From NCBI RefSeq assembly GCF_001434405.1, contig NZ_AZFT01000009.1, positions 20,594-84,593 on the forward strand: a stretch of DNA of 64,000 nt, read 5' to 3'. The notes under the pieces were generated by a model. It made no database searches and had not been told where the DNA came from. It saw nothing but the letters and a program-made list of their open reading frames with translations. This DNA is from Ligilactobacillus apodemi DSM 16634 = JCM 16172 (GTDB lineage Bacteria > Bacillota > Bacilli > Lactobacillales > Lactobacillaceae). Shown in pieces: positions 8,901 to 19,991 of this stretch. Each line of letters opens with the position of its first letter. The stretch's first letter is position 1. The position numbers and the translations under genes are program-made.

Positions 8901-10879
8901 CCGGTGGCGCTACGACTGACTTTTACTATAACGGTAGCTTGGTTCAAGTCATTGACTTTAACGCTGACTCTGGTTACGGCTATTACATCGTTCCAGTCGA
9001 TGCAACTGCTGATAAGATCGTCTTTACCGCCGACAAAGAAGGCAAAGATGTTATCTTGACCCTAAATACTGCTACACCAAAAGCTCAATTTGCTTGGCAA
9101 AAGGCGCACACGATCGTCCAAGACTTTGGGATCGACCTTGATACCGTAACTGCTAACGATCCAAATAAAGTTACCGTTTATGCTGCCGTAACGCAAGGCG
9201 ATAACGTTAAAGCTTACGCCAAAGATTACTTTACTGGTGCAATCTATGAAGGTGTCGTTAAAGATGGTTTAGCCACCTTTGAGATCAAAGTAACCAATGC
9301 TAGTCGTCGTACGGTCCTATTGGGCTGGACCGAGATTGCTGGTCCAACCTTTAATGTGGTCCAAAAAACTGATGCCAATGAAGCTTATCTAGGTGTTGAT
9401 GCCCGCGCTACTAACCAAGCACAAGACTACAGCATTACTTCGGCAGCTGAATTAGGGGTTACTTTGACCAACGAAAATGCTGATCCTAAGACTTTAGGTG
9501 CCCCAGGTGCCTTACCAGGACATGCTTTAACTGACTTAACCACCCGTTCAGAACCTAATAGCGAGATCAGTTTTGACCAATTGGAAGATAACAACTATAA
9601 CTGGCTCAACTTAGCCGACGTTTCAAACGGTCTCTATGATGTCAACACCAAGACCTTTACCGTGACTGGCAAAGTGAGCTCACAAGTCACTTCCTTAGTG
9701 ATCCTCGGTCAAAGTAGTGATGAACAAGCACCACAAAATAAAGTTACGCTTAATAGCGATGGGACATTTAGTTACCAATTCCAAATGGAAAAAACACAAT
9801 TACGCCCATTAGCTTATATCTACACCACTGCGGATGGTAGTACTACACGTGGCACGATCGAATTGATCTTAGACACAGAATTACCAACGTTATCGTTTGA
9901 ATCATCGGCGTTCTCACAAACTCAAACCGGTGATACTTTTGAACTTTACACCAACCAACCGACATTGACACTTAGCGGTGTGGCGAATGACAACCTTGAT
10001 GGCTATCGTTTCTTCTTAAATGGTGATAATCTTTACCGCGAGCTCCACAATTCAGGGGTAAATCAAGGTGGTAATCCATATGCACCATATACTTTTGCAA
10101 CAGAGTTTGACCTAACTAAGGGTGGTGTTAGTCAAGAAAATGGGGCTACCTTCCACGTTTACACCCTTGAAGTCGTTGATGTTGTGGGAAATACTAAGAA
10201 GATCCAACTTAAGGTCTACTACCAACCACAAACAGCTACACCAAACAAAGTTGTTGTTGATCAACCAACAGCACAAGCGTTGATCAACCAATATCCAGCA
10301 GCAACCTTGGAAGTCCTAACCGCAGATAATTGGCACCAAGTTGAAGCAAACGCAACTAAAGCCGAGCAAACTTACCGCTTAGTCGACAAATACGGCAATG
10401 TTTTAAGTGTCTTCTTGATCAAAGAAGCTGCTACAGAACAACAGCCAGCTAAACCTGATACCGACCAAAACACTGGTACTGGTAAAGATAACCAAAATGG
10501 CTCAAATACAGGCGCAACAAATGATCAAGCAGGCCAAGACCAAACAGGTAGTGCAACTACTGGTCAAAATGGGGATGCTAAAAAAGAAAATACAGGTAAT
10601 ACAGGCGGTGCCGTTGCAACTGGCACTGACACAAATGTTCGTTTGCCACAGCATTCAGCCAAGACTACAACTGCCCCACTAAATGCTATTGCCGCTAATC
10701 AAGAAACAAGCACCACGATCAGAGGCCAAGTTTCGACTAATCAACAAGTTGAACAATTAGCCGCTAACGAATTACCCCAAACTGGCGAACAAAGCGTCAA
10801 GCCTTCACTTGTAGGCGTAATTCTCTTAGGATTAGCTGGATTCTTGAGTTTAATTGGACTCAAACCTAAAAAAGACTAG
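5996..10879 (+). CDS. Cell-wall-anchored S8 subtilisin-like proteinase (lactocepin/C5a-peptidase type)
   Basis: A 1627-aa secreted proteinase. Order of parts: a long signal peptide with a KxYKxGKxW-like motif (residues 12-20, Lys in place of Gly) ending near AQA (40-42); a Thr/Ser-rich stretch (45-155); an S8 catalytic domain with Asp181 (VIDSGAD), His246 (HGQHVAG), oxyanion Asn346 (ASNSG) and Ser443 (GTSMAGP); Fn3-like and Ig-like beta modules; a Gly/Asn/Gln-rich spacer (about 1480-1590); LPQTG at 1593-1597, a hydrophobic segment and a KPKKD tail. It should be sortase-anchored and degrade external proteins for peptide supply or modify host proteins. No protease-associated (PA) insert was checked residue by residue. 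No prtM-like maturase is adjacent. AAAAAGGAAGTG precedes the ATG. Confidence 0.9.
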   Translation: MGKYYTKKRRYKLYKAKKRWVSAAIITASGTVLFLSQPQAQAAETSSDTGTETLVTQNENSSNQETQSDTSALTNSATTTVTNTTSTTNTEVATTTTTAEETTPTTSTTPVTQTTSTQTTSSETQTSTTQTATTTQVTTQTDTSATTTTPPTTQKDHVKGNVEAAWQQGYQGQGMVVAVIDSGADTAHKDFQQVPQTPAISSEAAQEKINELGYGSYASEKFPFVYNYASKSNTWVKDDGPDASQHGQHVAGIIGANGQPNGDSQYAVGVAPESQLLALRVFNDQFADENTDDIAQAIYDAVKLGANVIQMSLGQGVANADFNDAEQKAVQYAIDHGVFVSISASNSGHAGSVKKEDALYSPGGANGSLELISSSTIANPAASRNALTVAAENSETGAKNSMASFSSWGPLPDFTLKPDLAAPGYQIVSTGNDNKYLTMSGTSMAGPFAAGAATLVMQRLKQETDLTNADLVQATKALLMNTAKPMPDLASGTYISPRRQGAGQIDVGAAVASPVYITASDNTSAVSLRQVSESTTFELTFTNLSSTDQTYTFDDFGGGFTEVLDELTSYYYEEQLAGARITGSDKITVKAGQTLTVPYTLNLTGLKQNQIVEGWLRFTGDNGQETLVVPFLSYYGDLTSEDVLDKPANDETNAYGGNYFVNEANYPRGIADEESLKKLVNLDGNYDWQQVAKLYQDGKVAFSPNNDGKSDLLKPLAFVKQNLKDLKVMVLDQNRRVVRVIADEQGLDKSIYSSGSNRDVSLSVSMRNDPNTLDWDGLVYNDATGEFVAAPDGEYTYRYVATLYNEGPNQVQSADYPVIIDTTAPTIENVSLQISTETGTTPSGTLFFDYRDTGAGFTDYSYAVITINGQMFGHKLNDGADSNFSDDTKMAGTVKFALSADELNAFTNSLNSVNITLSDVADNVQTYATTFKPVQVNDKTINVWNATDGLGFNESSPSYDATTKTYQLTGGATTDFYYNGSLVQVIDFNADSGYGYYIVPVDATADKIVFTADKEGKDVILTLNTATPKAQFAWQKAHTIVQDFGIDLDTVTANDPNKVTVYAAVTQGDNVKAYAKDYFTGAIYEGVVKDGLATFEIKVTNASRRTVLLGWTEIAGPTFNVVQKTDANEAYLGVDARATNQAQDYSITSAAELGVTLTNENADPKTLGAPGALPGHALTDLTTRSEPNSEISFDQLEDNNYNWLNLADVSNGLYDVNTKTFTVTGKVSSQVTSLVILGQSSDEQAPQNKVTLNSDGTFSYQFQMEKTQLRPLAYIYTTADGSTTRGTIELILDTELPTLSFESSAFSQTQTGDTFELYTNQPTLTLSGVANDNLDGYRFFLNGDNLYRELHNSGVNQGGNPYAPYTFATEFDLTKGGVSQENGATFHVYTLEVVDVVGNTKKIQLKVYYQPQTATPNKVVVDQPTAQALINQYPAATLEVLTADNWHQVEANATKAEQTYRLVDKYGNVLSVFLIKEAATEQQPAKPDTDQNTGTGKDNQNGSNTGATNDQAGQDQTGSATTGQNGDAKKENTGNTGGAVATGTDTNVRLPQHSAKTTTAPLNAIAANQETSTTIRGQVSTNQQVEQLAANELPQTGEQSVKPSLVGVILLGLAGFLSLIGLKPKKD

Positions 10880-10882
10880 CTA

Positions 10883-10918
10883 AAAAAGAGTTGAAACACA
10901 TACGTTTCAACTCTTTTT
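10883..10918. terminator. Intrinsic terminator after the proteinase gene
   Basis: A 14-bp stem, AAAAGAGTTGAAAC / GTTTCAACTCTTTT, with a 6-base loop and T-rich tail. It lies between the proteinase gene and the convergent M20 peptidase gene and can serve both. Confidence 0.9.
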
Positions 10919-10925
10919 GTTTGCG

Positions 10926-12071
10926 CTAATTTTTAGCTAAATATGTCGTGAACAATTGGGGATATAATTCACAAAAAGTTAAGTACTGTGACTTATCCAC
11001 ATATTCGTTTGCTTGATGGACACTTTTATTGCCCGGTCCAAAAATGATCAACGGAAAATCAGTTGGTTTACCTTGCGTTAGATTTGAGGCATCGGTGACT
11101 GGAGCTAACCCGATCACTTTGATCTCTTGGTGGAAATACTGTTTGCCTAGGTCACAAGCTAACTTAAGCAAGGTTGAATCCGAGGCTAATTTTACTGGGT
11201 GTTGGTCAAGATAAATAGCTAAATCTAACTGGGCACCAGTATGATTTAACTTAGTTTTCCACAGGTGCAAAATTTCACGCACTTTTTGGTTATCCACAAG
11301 TGGAGTCGTGCGCACATTGATTTTTGCTTCCGCAAAGGCCGGTAAAGAATTGACTTGCTTGCCAGCTTTGATCACCGTGGCGTTAAATGAGGCTAGCCCC
11401 AACAGCTCATCTGCTTGATTTATTTTTTCAAAGGCTTGTTTAGTTTGGTACAAAAAATCGATCAGTGGTTCTAGTGCATTATAACCTTCTTCTGGCATCG
11501 AACTATGTGCACTTTTCCCACGTGAAGTGACTTTAATATCCATTGAGCCCTTATGTGCATAAGCCAATTCTAAATTAGTTGGCTCCGCGATCAATAACGC
11601 ATCGACATCAGTTAGATAGCCTTGTTCTAATAACACCCGTGAACCTTCTTGACCAACTTCTTCTGCTACAGTTAGTAATAGTTTGAGACTACCATGTTTT
11701 GGTTCATTAGCTTGTTTTAATGCGATCAATGCACTGACTAAAGCTGCCACTCCGGCTTTCATGTCACTTGCACCTCGACCATACAAGCGGTCTTTTTTAG
11801 CCGTCAACGTAAATGGATCACTGTACCATTCGGCTGGCTCGGCTAACACGATATCTAAATGTCCTGAAACAGCTAAACATGGGTGGCCGTGTCCGATTTT
11901 TGCCACTAAACAGGAACGTCCCTTCGCAACTGGAACTAGTTGAGCTTTGATCCAATAGTCAGCCAAATATCGTTGTAAAAACTGCGCGACTTTTTCTTCG
12001 TCACCGTTTACTGATTTTATTGCGACTAACTGCGCTAAAAGTTCAATTTTTTGTGTCTCACTTAATGCCAT
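10926..12071 (-). CDS. M20 family metallopeptidase (ArgE/DapE-type deacylase)
   Basis: A 381-aa cytoplasmic di-zinc hydrolase of the ArgE/DapE/ACY1 family. Metal and catalytic residues are visible: His71 and Asp73 (SGHLDIV), bridging Asp103 (GRGASDMKAG) and Glu137/Glu138 (TVAEEVGQEG). The lid/dimerisation domain runs from about 175 to 290 (KGSMDIKVTSRGKSAHSSMPE). It hydrolyses an N-acyl-amino acid or N-succinyl-LL-diaminopimelate-like substrate; lactobacillar proteins of this type are often called succinyl-diaminopimelate desuccinylase, but this is not proven by sequence. It is 57 bases after ndk, with a terminator in between. Confidence 0.85.
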   Translation of the reverse strand: MALSETQKIELLAQLVAIKSVNGDEEKVAQFLQRYLADYWIKAQLVPVAKGRSCLVAKIGHGHPCLAVSGHLDIVLAEPAEWYSDPFTLTAKKDRLYGRGASDMKAGVAALVSALIALKQANEPKHGSLKLLLTVAEEVGQEGSRVLLEQGYLTDVDALLIAEPTNLELAYAHKGSMDIKVTSRGKSAHSSMPEEGYNALEPLIDFLYQTKQAFEKINQADELLGLASFNATVIKAGKQVNSLPAFAEAKINVRTTPLVDNQKVREILHLWKTKLNHTGAQLDLAIYLDQHPVKLASDSTLLKLACDLGKQYFHQEIKVIGLAPVTDASNLTQGKPTDFPLIIFGPGNKSVHQANEYVDKSQYLTFCELYPQLFTTYLAKN

Positions 12072-12091
12072 TTATGTACCTTCTTTCCATG

Positions 12092-12121
12092 CAAAAAGAC
12101 CGGTCAGCCCGATCTTTTTAG
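12092..12121 (-). terminator. Intrinsic terminator after ndk
   Basis: Read on the minus strand: an imperfect stem AAAAAGATCGG / CCGGTCTTTTT with a short loop, directly after the ndk stop codon and ending in T-rich sequence. Confidence 0.7.
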
Positions 12122-12128
12122 TTCTTAT

Positions 12129-12551
12129 TTATAATTCTGGGAACCAGATCTCAATTTCACGATCTGCTTCACTTGGACTATCTGAAGTATGGATCACATT
12201 TCGTAAATTTCCATCGGGCCATTCACGGCCAAAGTCACCTCTGACCGTACCCCAATCAGCTTCACCAGGATTAGTTGCTCCCGCCATTTTGTGAATGATC
12301 GGAACTACGTTGGTGCCCGCAACAATGATCCCCGCAATTGGTCCTTCTTGCATATATGAAACTAATTCTGGAAAAAATGGTGCATTGACCTTATCTTGAT
12401 AATGCTTGGCTAATTGTTCTTTAGTCGCATTGATCATCTTTAAAGCCTCGATCTTGTAACCTTTGTGTTCGATCCGTGCGATGATATCCCCAATATGTTG
12501 GGCCTTGACACCATCTGGTTTGACTAAAACTAATGTACGTTGTTCTGACAT
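12129..12551 (-). CDS. ndk: Nucleoside diphosphate kinase
   Basis: A 140-aa enzyme that transfers the gamma-phosphate between nucleoside di- and triphosphates through a phospho-histidine, balancing NTP and dNTP pools. The family signatures are intact: RTLVLVKPDGV at the N-terminus, and NVIHTSDSPSEADREI with the catalytic His121. Length matches bacterial Ndk (about 140). CAGGGGGAAGATAAA before the ATG is a good ribosome binding site. It is a single gene ending in its own terminator. Confidence 0.96.
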   Translation of the reverse strand: MSEQRTLVLVKPDGVKAQHIGDIIARIEHKGYKIEALKMINATKEQLAKHYQDKVNAPFFPELVSYMQEGPIAGIIVAGTNVVPIIHKMAGATNPGEADWGTVRGDFGREWPDGNLRNVIHTSDSPSEADREIEIWFPEL

Positions 12552-12625
12552 TTTATCTTCCCCCTGTCCACTGATAGAATACCACCATTTTTCGTGTAAT
12601 AATACTTAAAAAACTCGCACTAAGT

Positions 12626-12675
12626 AAAATACCGCCCCACCCGACCAACGTACTGGCCGAGCAAGGCGGTAATTA
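12626..12675 (-). terminator. Probable terminator of the HD-domain gene
   Basis: On the minus strand, ACCGCC (12665-12670) pairs with GGCGGT (12631-12636) around a long, partly paired loop (GGCC/GGTC), followed by ATTTTACTT. It directly abuts the gene's stop codon. The large loop makes it less certain than the others here. Confidence 0.5.
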
Positions 12676-13317
12676 CTATTGTTGAATGATCTGAGTCGTT
12701 AAAATCGCTAATTGGTTTTGGGCAGCGTTTGTCCCAGCATTATCCTTTAAAAGTTCTGGTAAGATCAATTTTAAGAAATATTGCACACTTGCCATATCGT
12801 TGAAATCCATGATCGCTTCTAAGCTGGACCGATAAATGTCCATATAGACTGGTTCTGGATTTCCCTTTTGGATCTCACCAAATGATTCATACATCAAGTC
12901 GATCTTATCAGCCACTGACAAGATCTTGCCTTCTAGGGTTTCGTCTTTTCCTTCCGCAAACCGGCGTTCGTAAGCTTGCCGAAATTCGGCGGGGATCTCA
13001 GTTTGAATGAAATTTTCTGTTAATGATTCATCGACCTTGGCGAGCATCGTGCGGAGCTCTTTAGTCGCATATTTGACTGGAGTTTTGATATCCCCAATAA
13101 AACGCTCGGTATAGTCGTGATTCAAGGCTTTTTCATAAAGTGAACGCCAATTGACCTCATTACCTGCTTGTTCTTCAATGTCACCCAACATTTGTGCTGC
13201 TTGAGTGACCTTAAATGAATGGGCTGCCACATTGTGTTCTTCAAACTTGAAATAGCCTGGCGCACGGTTGATCATCTCTAAATCGCTTAAACTCTTTAAA
13301 TATTCATGCATTCCCAT
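12676..13317 (-). CDS. HD-domain 5'-deoxynucleotidase-like hydrolase (YfbR family)
   Basis: A 213-aa HD-superfamily metal-dependent phosphohydrolase resembling Escherichia coli YfbR, which removes phosphate from deoxyribonucleoside 5'-monophosphates. Visible motifs are an N-terminal His (EEHNVAAHSFKV), the HD pair in ALNHDYTERFIGDI and a later Asp in LSVADKIDLMYESFGE. I placed the start at the ATG at 13317 because GGAGAGG lies 8 bases before it; a GTG nine bases upstream has no spacing for a ribosome binding site. It may act with the nearby ndk in nucleotide housekeeping (inference). Confidence 0.8.
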   Translation of the reverse strand: MGMHEYLKSLSDLEMINRAPGYFKFEEHNVAAHSFKVTQAAQMLGDIEEQAGNEVNWRSLYEKALNHDYTERFIGDIKTPVKYATKELRTMLAKVDESLTENFIQTEIPAEFRQAYERRFAEGKDETLEGKILSVADKIDLMYESFGEIQKGNPEPVYMDIYRSSLEAIMDFNDMASVQYFLKLILPELLKDNAGTNAAQNQLAILTTQIIQQ

Positions 13318-13432
13318 GAAAAACACCTCTCCGTCATCATTTCATACTAGAATACACCGCTAGACACCTTTTTGCAACTATCATAAATATTGAACATAAA
13401 TTTATGTTTATTATTTTTGATATCATTTAATG

Positions 13433-13461
13433 TTGACACCGCTTACCGAAAACGTTATCAT
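13433..13461 (+). promoter_or_regulatory. Promoter and cre site of the beta-glucoside operon
   Basis: TTGACA (13433-13438) and TATCAT (13456-13461) are 17 bases apart. CGAAAACGTTATCA (13447-13460) fits the CcpA operator consensus TGWAANCGNTNWCA at 13 of 14 positions and overlaps the -10 box, predicting catabolite repression. Confidence 0.8.
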
Positions 13462-13476
13462 AGACTATGAATTAAG

Positions 13477-13562
13477 CGTGTTACTGATTTTATCAGGCAT
13501 TAGCTGTTGTAGATAAGTCTAGGTGGAGTTTACCCCTTTTTCTTATTACAACAGCTTTTTGT
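13477..13562 (+). promoter_or_regulatory. RAT antiterminator and terminator before licT
   Basis: The stretch around 13477-13505 (GTTACTGATTTTATCAGGCA core) is a ribonucleic antiterminator of the BglG/LicT type. It overlaps the left arm of an intrinsic terminator: AGCTGTTGTA (13502-13511) pairs with TACAACAGCT (13547-13556), followed by a T-run. Binding of the antiterminator protein to the RAT should block the terminator, so the regulator controls its own synthesis. Confidence 0.85.
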
Positions 13563-13581
13563 TTGTAGGAGGGATCGGGGT

Positions 13582-14427
13582 GTGATATTTCTCAAAAGTT
13601 TCAATAATAGTGTGGCCTTGGTCGAAAACGACCACGGTCAAGAAGAGATCGTGATCGGTAAAGGGATCGGCTTTGGCCTAAAAAAAGGTGATCTGATCGA
13701 TCAAACAAAGATCGAACGACGCTTTATCACTGCCAATGAACCGACTGAGGTAATGCAAGTCAAAGAACTCGATGATCGAACTATCGAATTGACCACTAAA
13801 GTCGTTGCCTTAGTGGAACCTGCTTTAAACTTAAAATTTAACGATTTTCAGTTTTTAGCGTTGGCAGATCATATCGACTTTGCTTTAACTAGAAGTGAAG
13901 AAAGCATTGATATGAACGCTGCCAATACGCGCTGGGAGGTTCGCAATCTTTTTAGCGAAGAATATGCAATCGCTAAACAAGCGATTGCCTTGATCGAACA
14001 CACGACTGGGCTAACGTTACCTAAAAGCGAATCGATCTTGTTGACTTATCATTTCGTTAACGCCGCTTCAAATGACGCTAAGCTCCAAGAAACAGTCCAG
14101 ATCACACAGATCATGACTGAGATCATTAAGATCGTTGCTTATGAATATCAAATCGAACTGGATAAGCACTCATTTAATTATAGTCGCTTTGTTTCACATC
14201 TGCGTACGTTACTCGTTCGCTTGTTAAAAAAGCAACATCAAAGTACCGAAGAACTTGATCCAGCTTTACTCAAGTTGATGCAAGTCAAGTACGCTAAGGC
14301 TTACCAAACAGCCGAGCGGATCGCAGTTTTGTTACAAGCTAAAATGGATTGGCAACTAAATCCTGATGATCTTGTTTACTTGACGCTCCACATTTTCCGC
14401 GTCACGGCACGACAACAAAATAGCTAG
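13582..14427 (+). CDS. licT: BglG/LicT family transcriptional antiterminator
   Basis: A 281-aa RNA-binding antiterminator. Residues 1-55 are the CAT RNA-binding domain; two PRD domains follow (about 65-170 and 171-281) with conserved phosphorylatable histidines at 97 (LADHIDF), 157 (TYHFVN), 206 (VSHLRTL) and 270 (LTLHIFR). In this family EII-dependent phosphorylation inactivates and HPr-dependent phosphorylation activates the protein, linking it to substrate and glucose state. The start is GTG, 8 bases after AGGAGGG. It is the first gene of the operon with the EIIBCA and the phospho-beta-glucosidase, each of the first two preceded by its own RAT. Confidence 0.92.
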   Translation: MIFLKSFNNSVALVENDHGQEEIVIGKGIGFGLKKGDLIDQTKIERRFITANEPTEVMQVKELDDRTIELTTKVVALVEPALNLKFNDFQFLALADHIDFALTRSEESIDMNAANTRWEVRNLFSEEYAIAKQAIALIEHTTGLTLPKSESILLTYHFVNAASNDAKLQETVQITQIMTEIIKIVAYEYQIELDKHSFNYSRFVSHLRTLLVRLLKKQHQSTEELDPALLKLMQVKYAKAYQTAERIAVLLQAKMDWQLNPDDLVYLTLHIFRVTARQQNS

Positions 14428-14440
14428 CTTTTAGACACTT

Positions 14441-18008
<3,568 letters not shown>

Positions 18009-18070
18009 GCACAATTTTTCTTTCACAGCCTGACGCTTGTTATAATCAAGGAAAAAAGGAGAAGAAGTCT

Positions 18071-18445
18071 ATGATCGAATCGATTGGTCAAGTCATGCTC
18101 TACGTCAATGATGTTTCGCAAGCCGTCACTTTTTGGCAAGAACAAGTCGGTTTCAAACGAGTTGTTGCTTTACCCCAGCAAAATGGCGCTTATTTGATCT
18201 CACCTAAACTTGACAGCGAAGTTAGTTTTGTTTTACATGATAAACAAAAAGTTGCCCAACTCGATCCAACCGCTGTACTTGCGACACCGGCGATTCTTTT
18301 TTCCACTAAGGATTTAGCAAAGACTTGGCAAAAGCTTAAAGACAATGGCGTTAAAGTCAGTCCGATCACACAAATGGGTCCCCTAAAAGTCTTTAATTTT
18401 TGTGACTTAGAAGAAAATTATTTCGCCGTTCAAGAAATTCAATGA
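18071..18445 (+). CDS. VOC superfamily (glyoxalase/bleomycin-resistance fold) protein
   Basis: A 124-aa vicinal-oxygen-chelate fold protein. Two beta-alpha-beta-beta-beta modules are recognisable: MIESIGQVMLYVNDVSQAVTFW at the N-terminus and ILFSTKDLAKTWQKLKDNGV near residue 78, ending in FNFCDLEENYFAVQE, where the Glu is the usual metal ligand. Members include dioxygenases, isomerases and drug-binding proteins; no specific role can be read. GGAGAAGAAGTCT precedes the ATG. It sits 62 bases after the beta-glucosidase with a possible own promoter (TTATAATC at 18039-18046). Confidence 0.8.
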   Translation: MIESIGQVMLYVNDVSQAVTFWQEQVGFKRVVALPQQNGAYLISPKLDSEVSFVLHDKQKVAQLDPTAVLATPAILFSTKDLAKTWQKLKDNGVKVSPITQMGPLKVFNFCDLEENYFAVQEIQ

Positions 18446-18450
18446 AATTT

Positions 18451-18494
18451 AGATCTCTCTAAGATGGTTGTCTATCTTAGGGAGATCTTTTATT
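18451..18494. terminator. Intrinsic terminator
   Basis: A 15-bp stem (AGATCTCTCTAAGAT with ATCTTAGGGAGATCT, one G-U pair) and T-run follow the VOC gene. The element separates it from the convergent zinc-ribbon protein gene. Confidence 0.85.
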
Positions 18495-18548
18495 TTGCGC
18501 AAAAATAAACAGCCCAATTTCGGCTAAAATTGAACTGTTCTTGCTTAT

Positions 18549-19766
18549 TTATTTTAAAATCTCGTTATATAATGCCAAACCTAAGCTATTCATCGCAGCT
18601 TGTTCTTCGGAAATTTCACCGTTTTGTGTCATGACAACTGCCACAAACGCGCCCTTAGAATTTTTAATGATCGCTGCGTCATTTAAGACCCCATAATTTT
18701 GCATGATCCCAGTTTTATTGTAGATCGTTGCTTCACTTGGAATATTTTTGACCAAATAATCATGGTCTTGGTTCTTTTCTAAAATCGCTAAGATCTCTTG
18801 GCTATCACTTTTACTGATAAATTTATGATTATAGATCTTCTTCAACAATTCACCCACATCAGCTGCCGAAGTGATGTTATCTTTTCCCGCCTTAAGTGAA
18901 GCGGTATCCATCAACATCCGTTGTAACTTCGTATCTTTAGCCCCCATCTTTTGGATCTGTGAGTTGACTTTGTCTAACCCACCAAGAGCTTCGATCATAA
19001 TGTTAGCCGCAGTGTTGTCACTTTCATCGATCATGTAGGTCAATAATTCCCGGTAAGTAAAGGTTTGACCAGCATCCATATTTTGGATGACCCCCGTTCC
19101 GCCCACTTTATCGGAATCTTTGAGCGTATAAGTATCACTTAGATCGATCGTCCCGATTTTTTGTTGGGCATAGGCAGCTGCCAAAATAAATAACTTGATC
19201 ACTGACGCTGCACTTTGCGTTTGATTATTTAATAAGTAACTTTTATCTTCATTGACTGGTGAAACGTAGACCGTCTTATCACCACTGACATTTGCCATCT
19301 TGCTGTCAACGAGCTTTTTTATTTTAGCTTCATCAAAACTACTTGTTTTTGTGCTAGCTGAAGTCTTGCTTGAACTACTTTTAGCCTGACTACTTGCCTT
19401 TGAACTACTTGAACTGGAACTTGCTACGGTTGAATCATCGGATGAACTTTGCCCTGAATGTTGAAAAATATAAAAGCCCCCGATGGCTAAAACTACGATC
19501 CCTGCAAGGATCCCTAAAATAATTCCTAAAGTATTGCTTTTTTTGGCTGCTGGCGCATATGGTCCGTTATTTTGCGTGGCTTTACCAACACTACGTTGCA
19601 TCGGTTGCCCACAACTTTCACAATAAACATTGTTAGCATCATTTTGCGCCCCACAAATTGGACATTTTCGTTGTGGCGTTGTTTCAGGCTGTTTTAACTC
19701 TTGGCCACATCCTTGGCAAAATTTTGACCCTGCCGGATTATTCGTCTGACAATTTGGACATTTCAA
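18549..19766 (-). CDS. Membrane protein with two zinc ribbons and a class A beta-lactamase-fold domain
   Basis: A 405-aa protein with a modular layout: two CxxC...CxxC zinc ribbons (residues 3-22 and about 34-53), one transmembrane helix (about 82-103), a Ser-rich linker, then an extracytoplasmic serine-hydrolase domain from about 145. The latter has SxxK (ASVIKLF), SDN (DESDNTAAN) and KTG (YNKTG) motifs, so the active site looks intact. Lactobacillar homologues are annotated as beta-lactamase/serine hydrolases; a role in the cell wall is more likely than drug resistance (inference). I chose TTG at 19766 because AGGGGAG lies 8 bases upstream; an ATG 30 bases earlier has no such site. Confidence 0.8.
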   Translation of the reverse strand: MKCPNCQTNNPAGSKFCQGCGQELKQPETTPQRKCPICGAQNDANNVYCESCGQPMQRSVGKATQNNGPYAPAAKKSNTLGIILGILAGIVVLAIGGFYIFQHSGQSSSDDSTVASSSSSSSKASSQAKSSSSKTSASTKTSSFDEAKIKKLVDSKMANVSGDKTVYVSPVNEDKSYLLNNQTQSAASVIKLFILAAAYAQQKIGTIDLSDTYTLKDSDKVGGTGVIQNMDAGQTFTYRELLTYMIDESDNTAANIMIEALGGLDKVNSQIQKMGAKDTKLQRMLMDTASLKAGKDNITSAADVGELLKKIYNHKFISKSDSQEILAILEKNQDHDYLVKNIPSEATIYNKTGIMQNYGVLNDAAIIKNSKGAFVAVVMTQNGEISEEQAAMNSLGLALYNEILK

Positions 19767-19991
19767 AAAATCCACTCCCCTATCTTTTTTCTGCATAAAT
19801 CAGCCTTAACTCTAACAAATTTTAGTCGCATTTAATAGTTACTTTATCCACGTAGTTTTCCCCCTAAATTGCATCAAAAAATATTTAATCTATATTAATT
19901 GCTTTTGTTTGCATGATCGCGCGTGCTAGCGTTATGCTATAGATTATAGTGAGGCTTTATATCAACCTTGCAATTTTAAGGGGGCTTTATT

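Noticed and set aside
19797..19991. SAM or T-box riboswitch before the MetE-like gene
   Set aside because: None of the conserved motifs (for example GGTGG of T-boxes or the S-box core) could be found; only a short repeated GGCTTTAT was seen.
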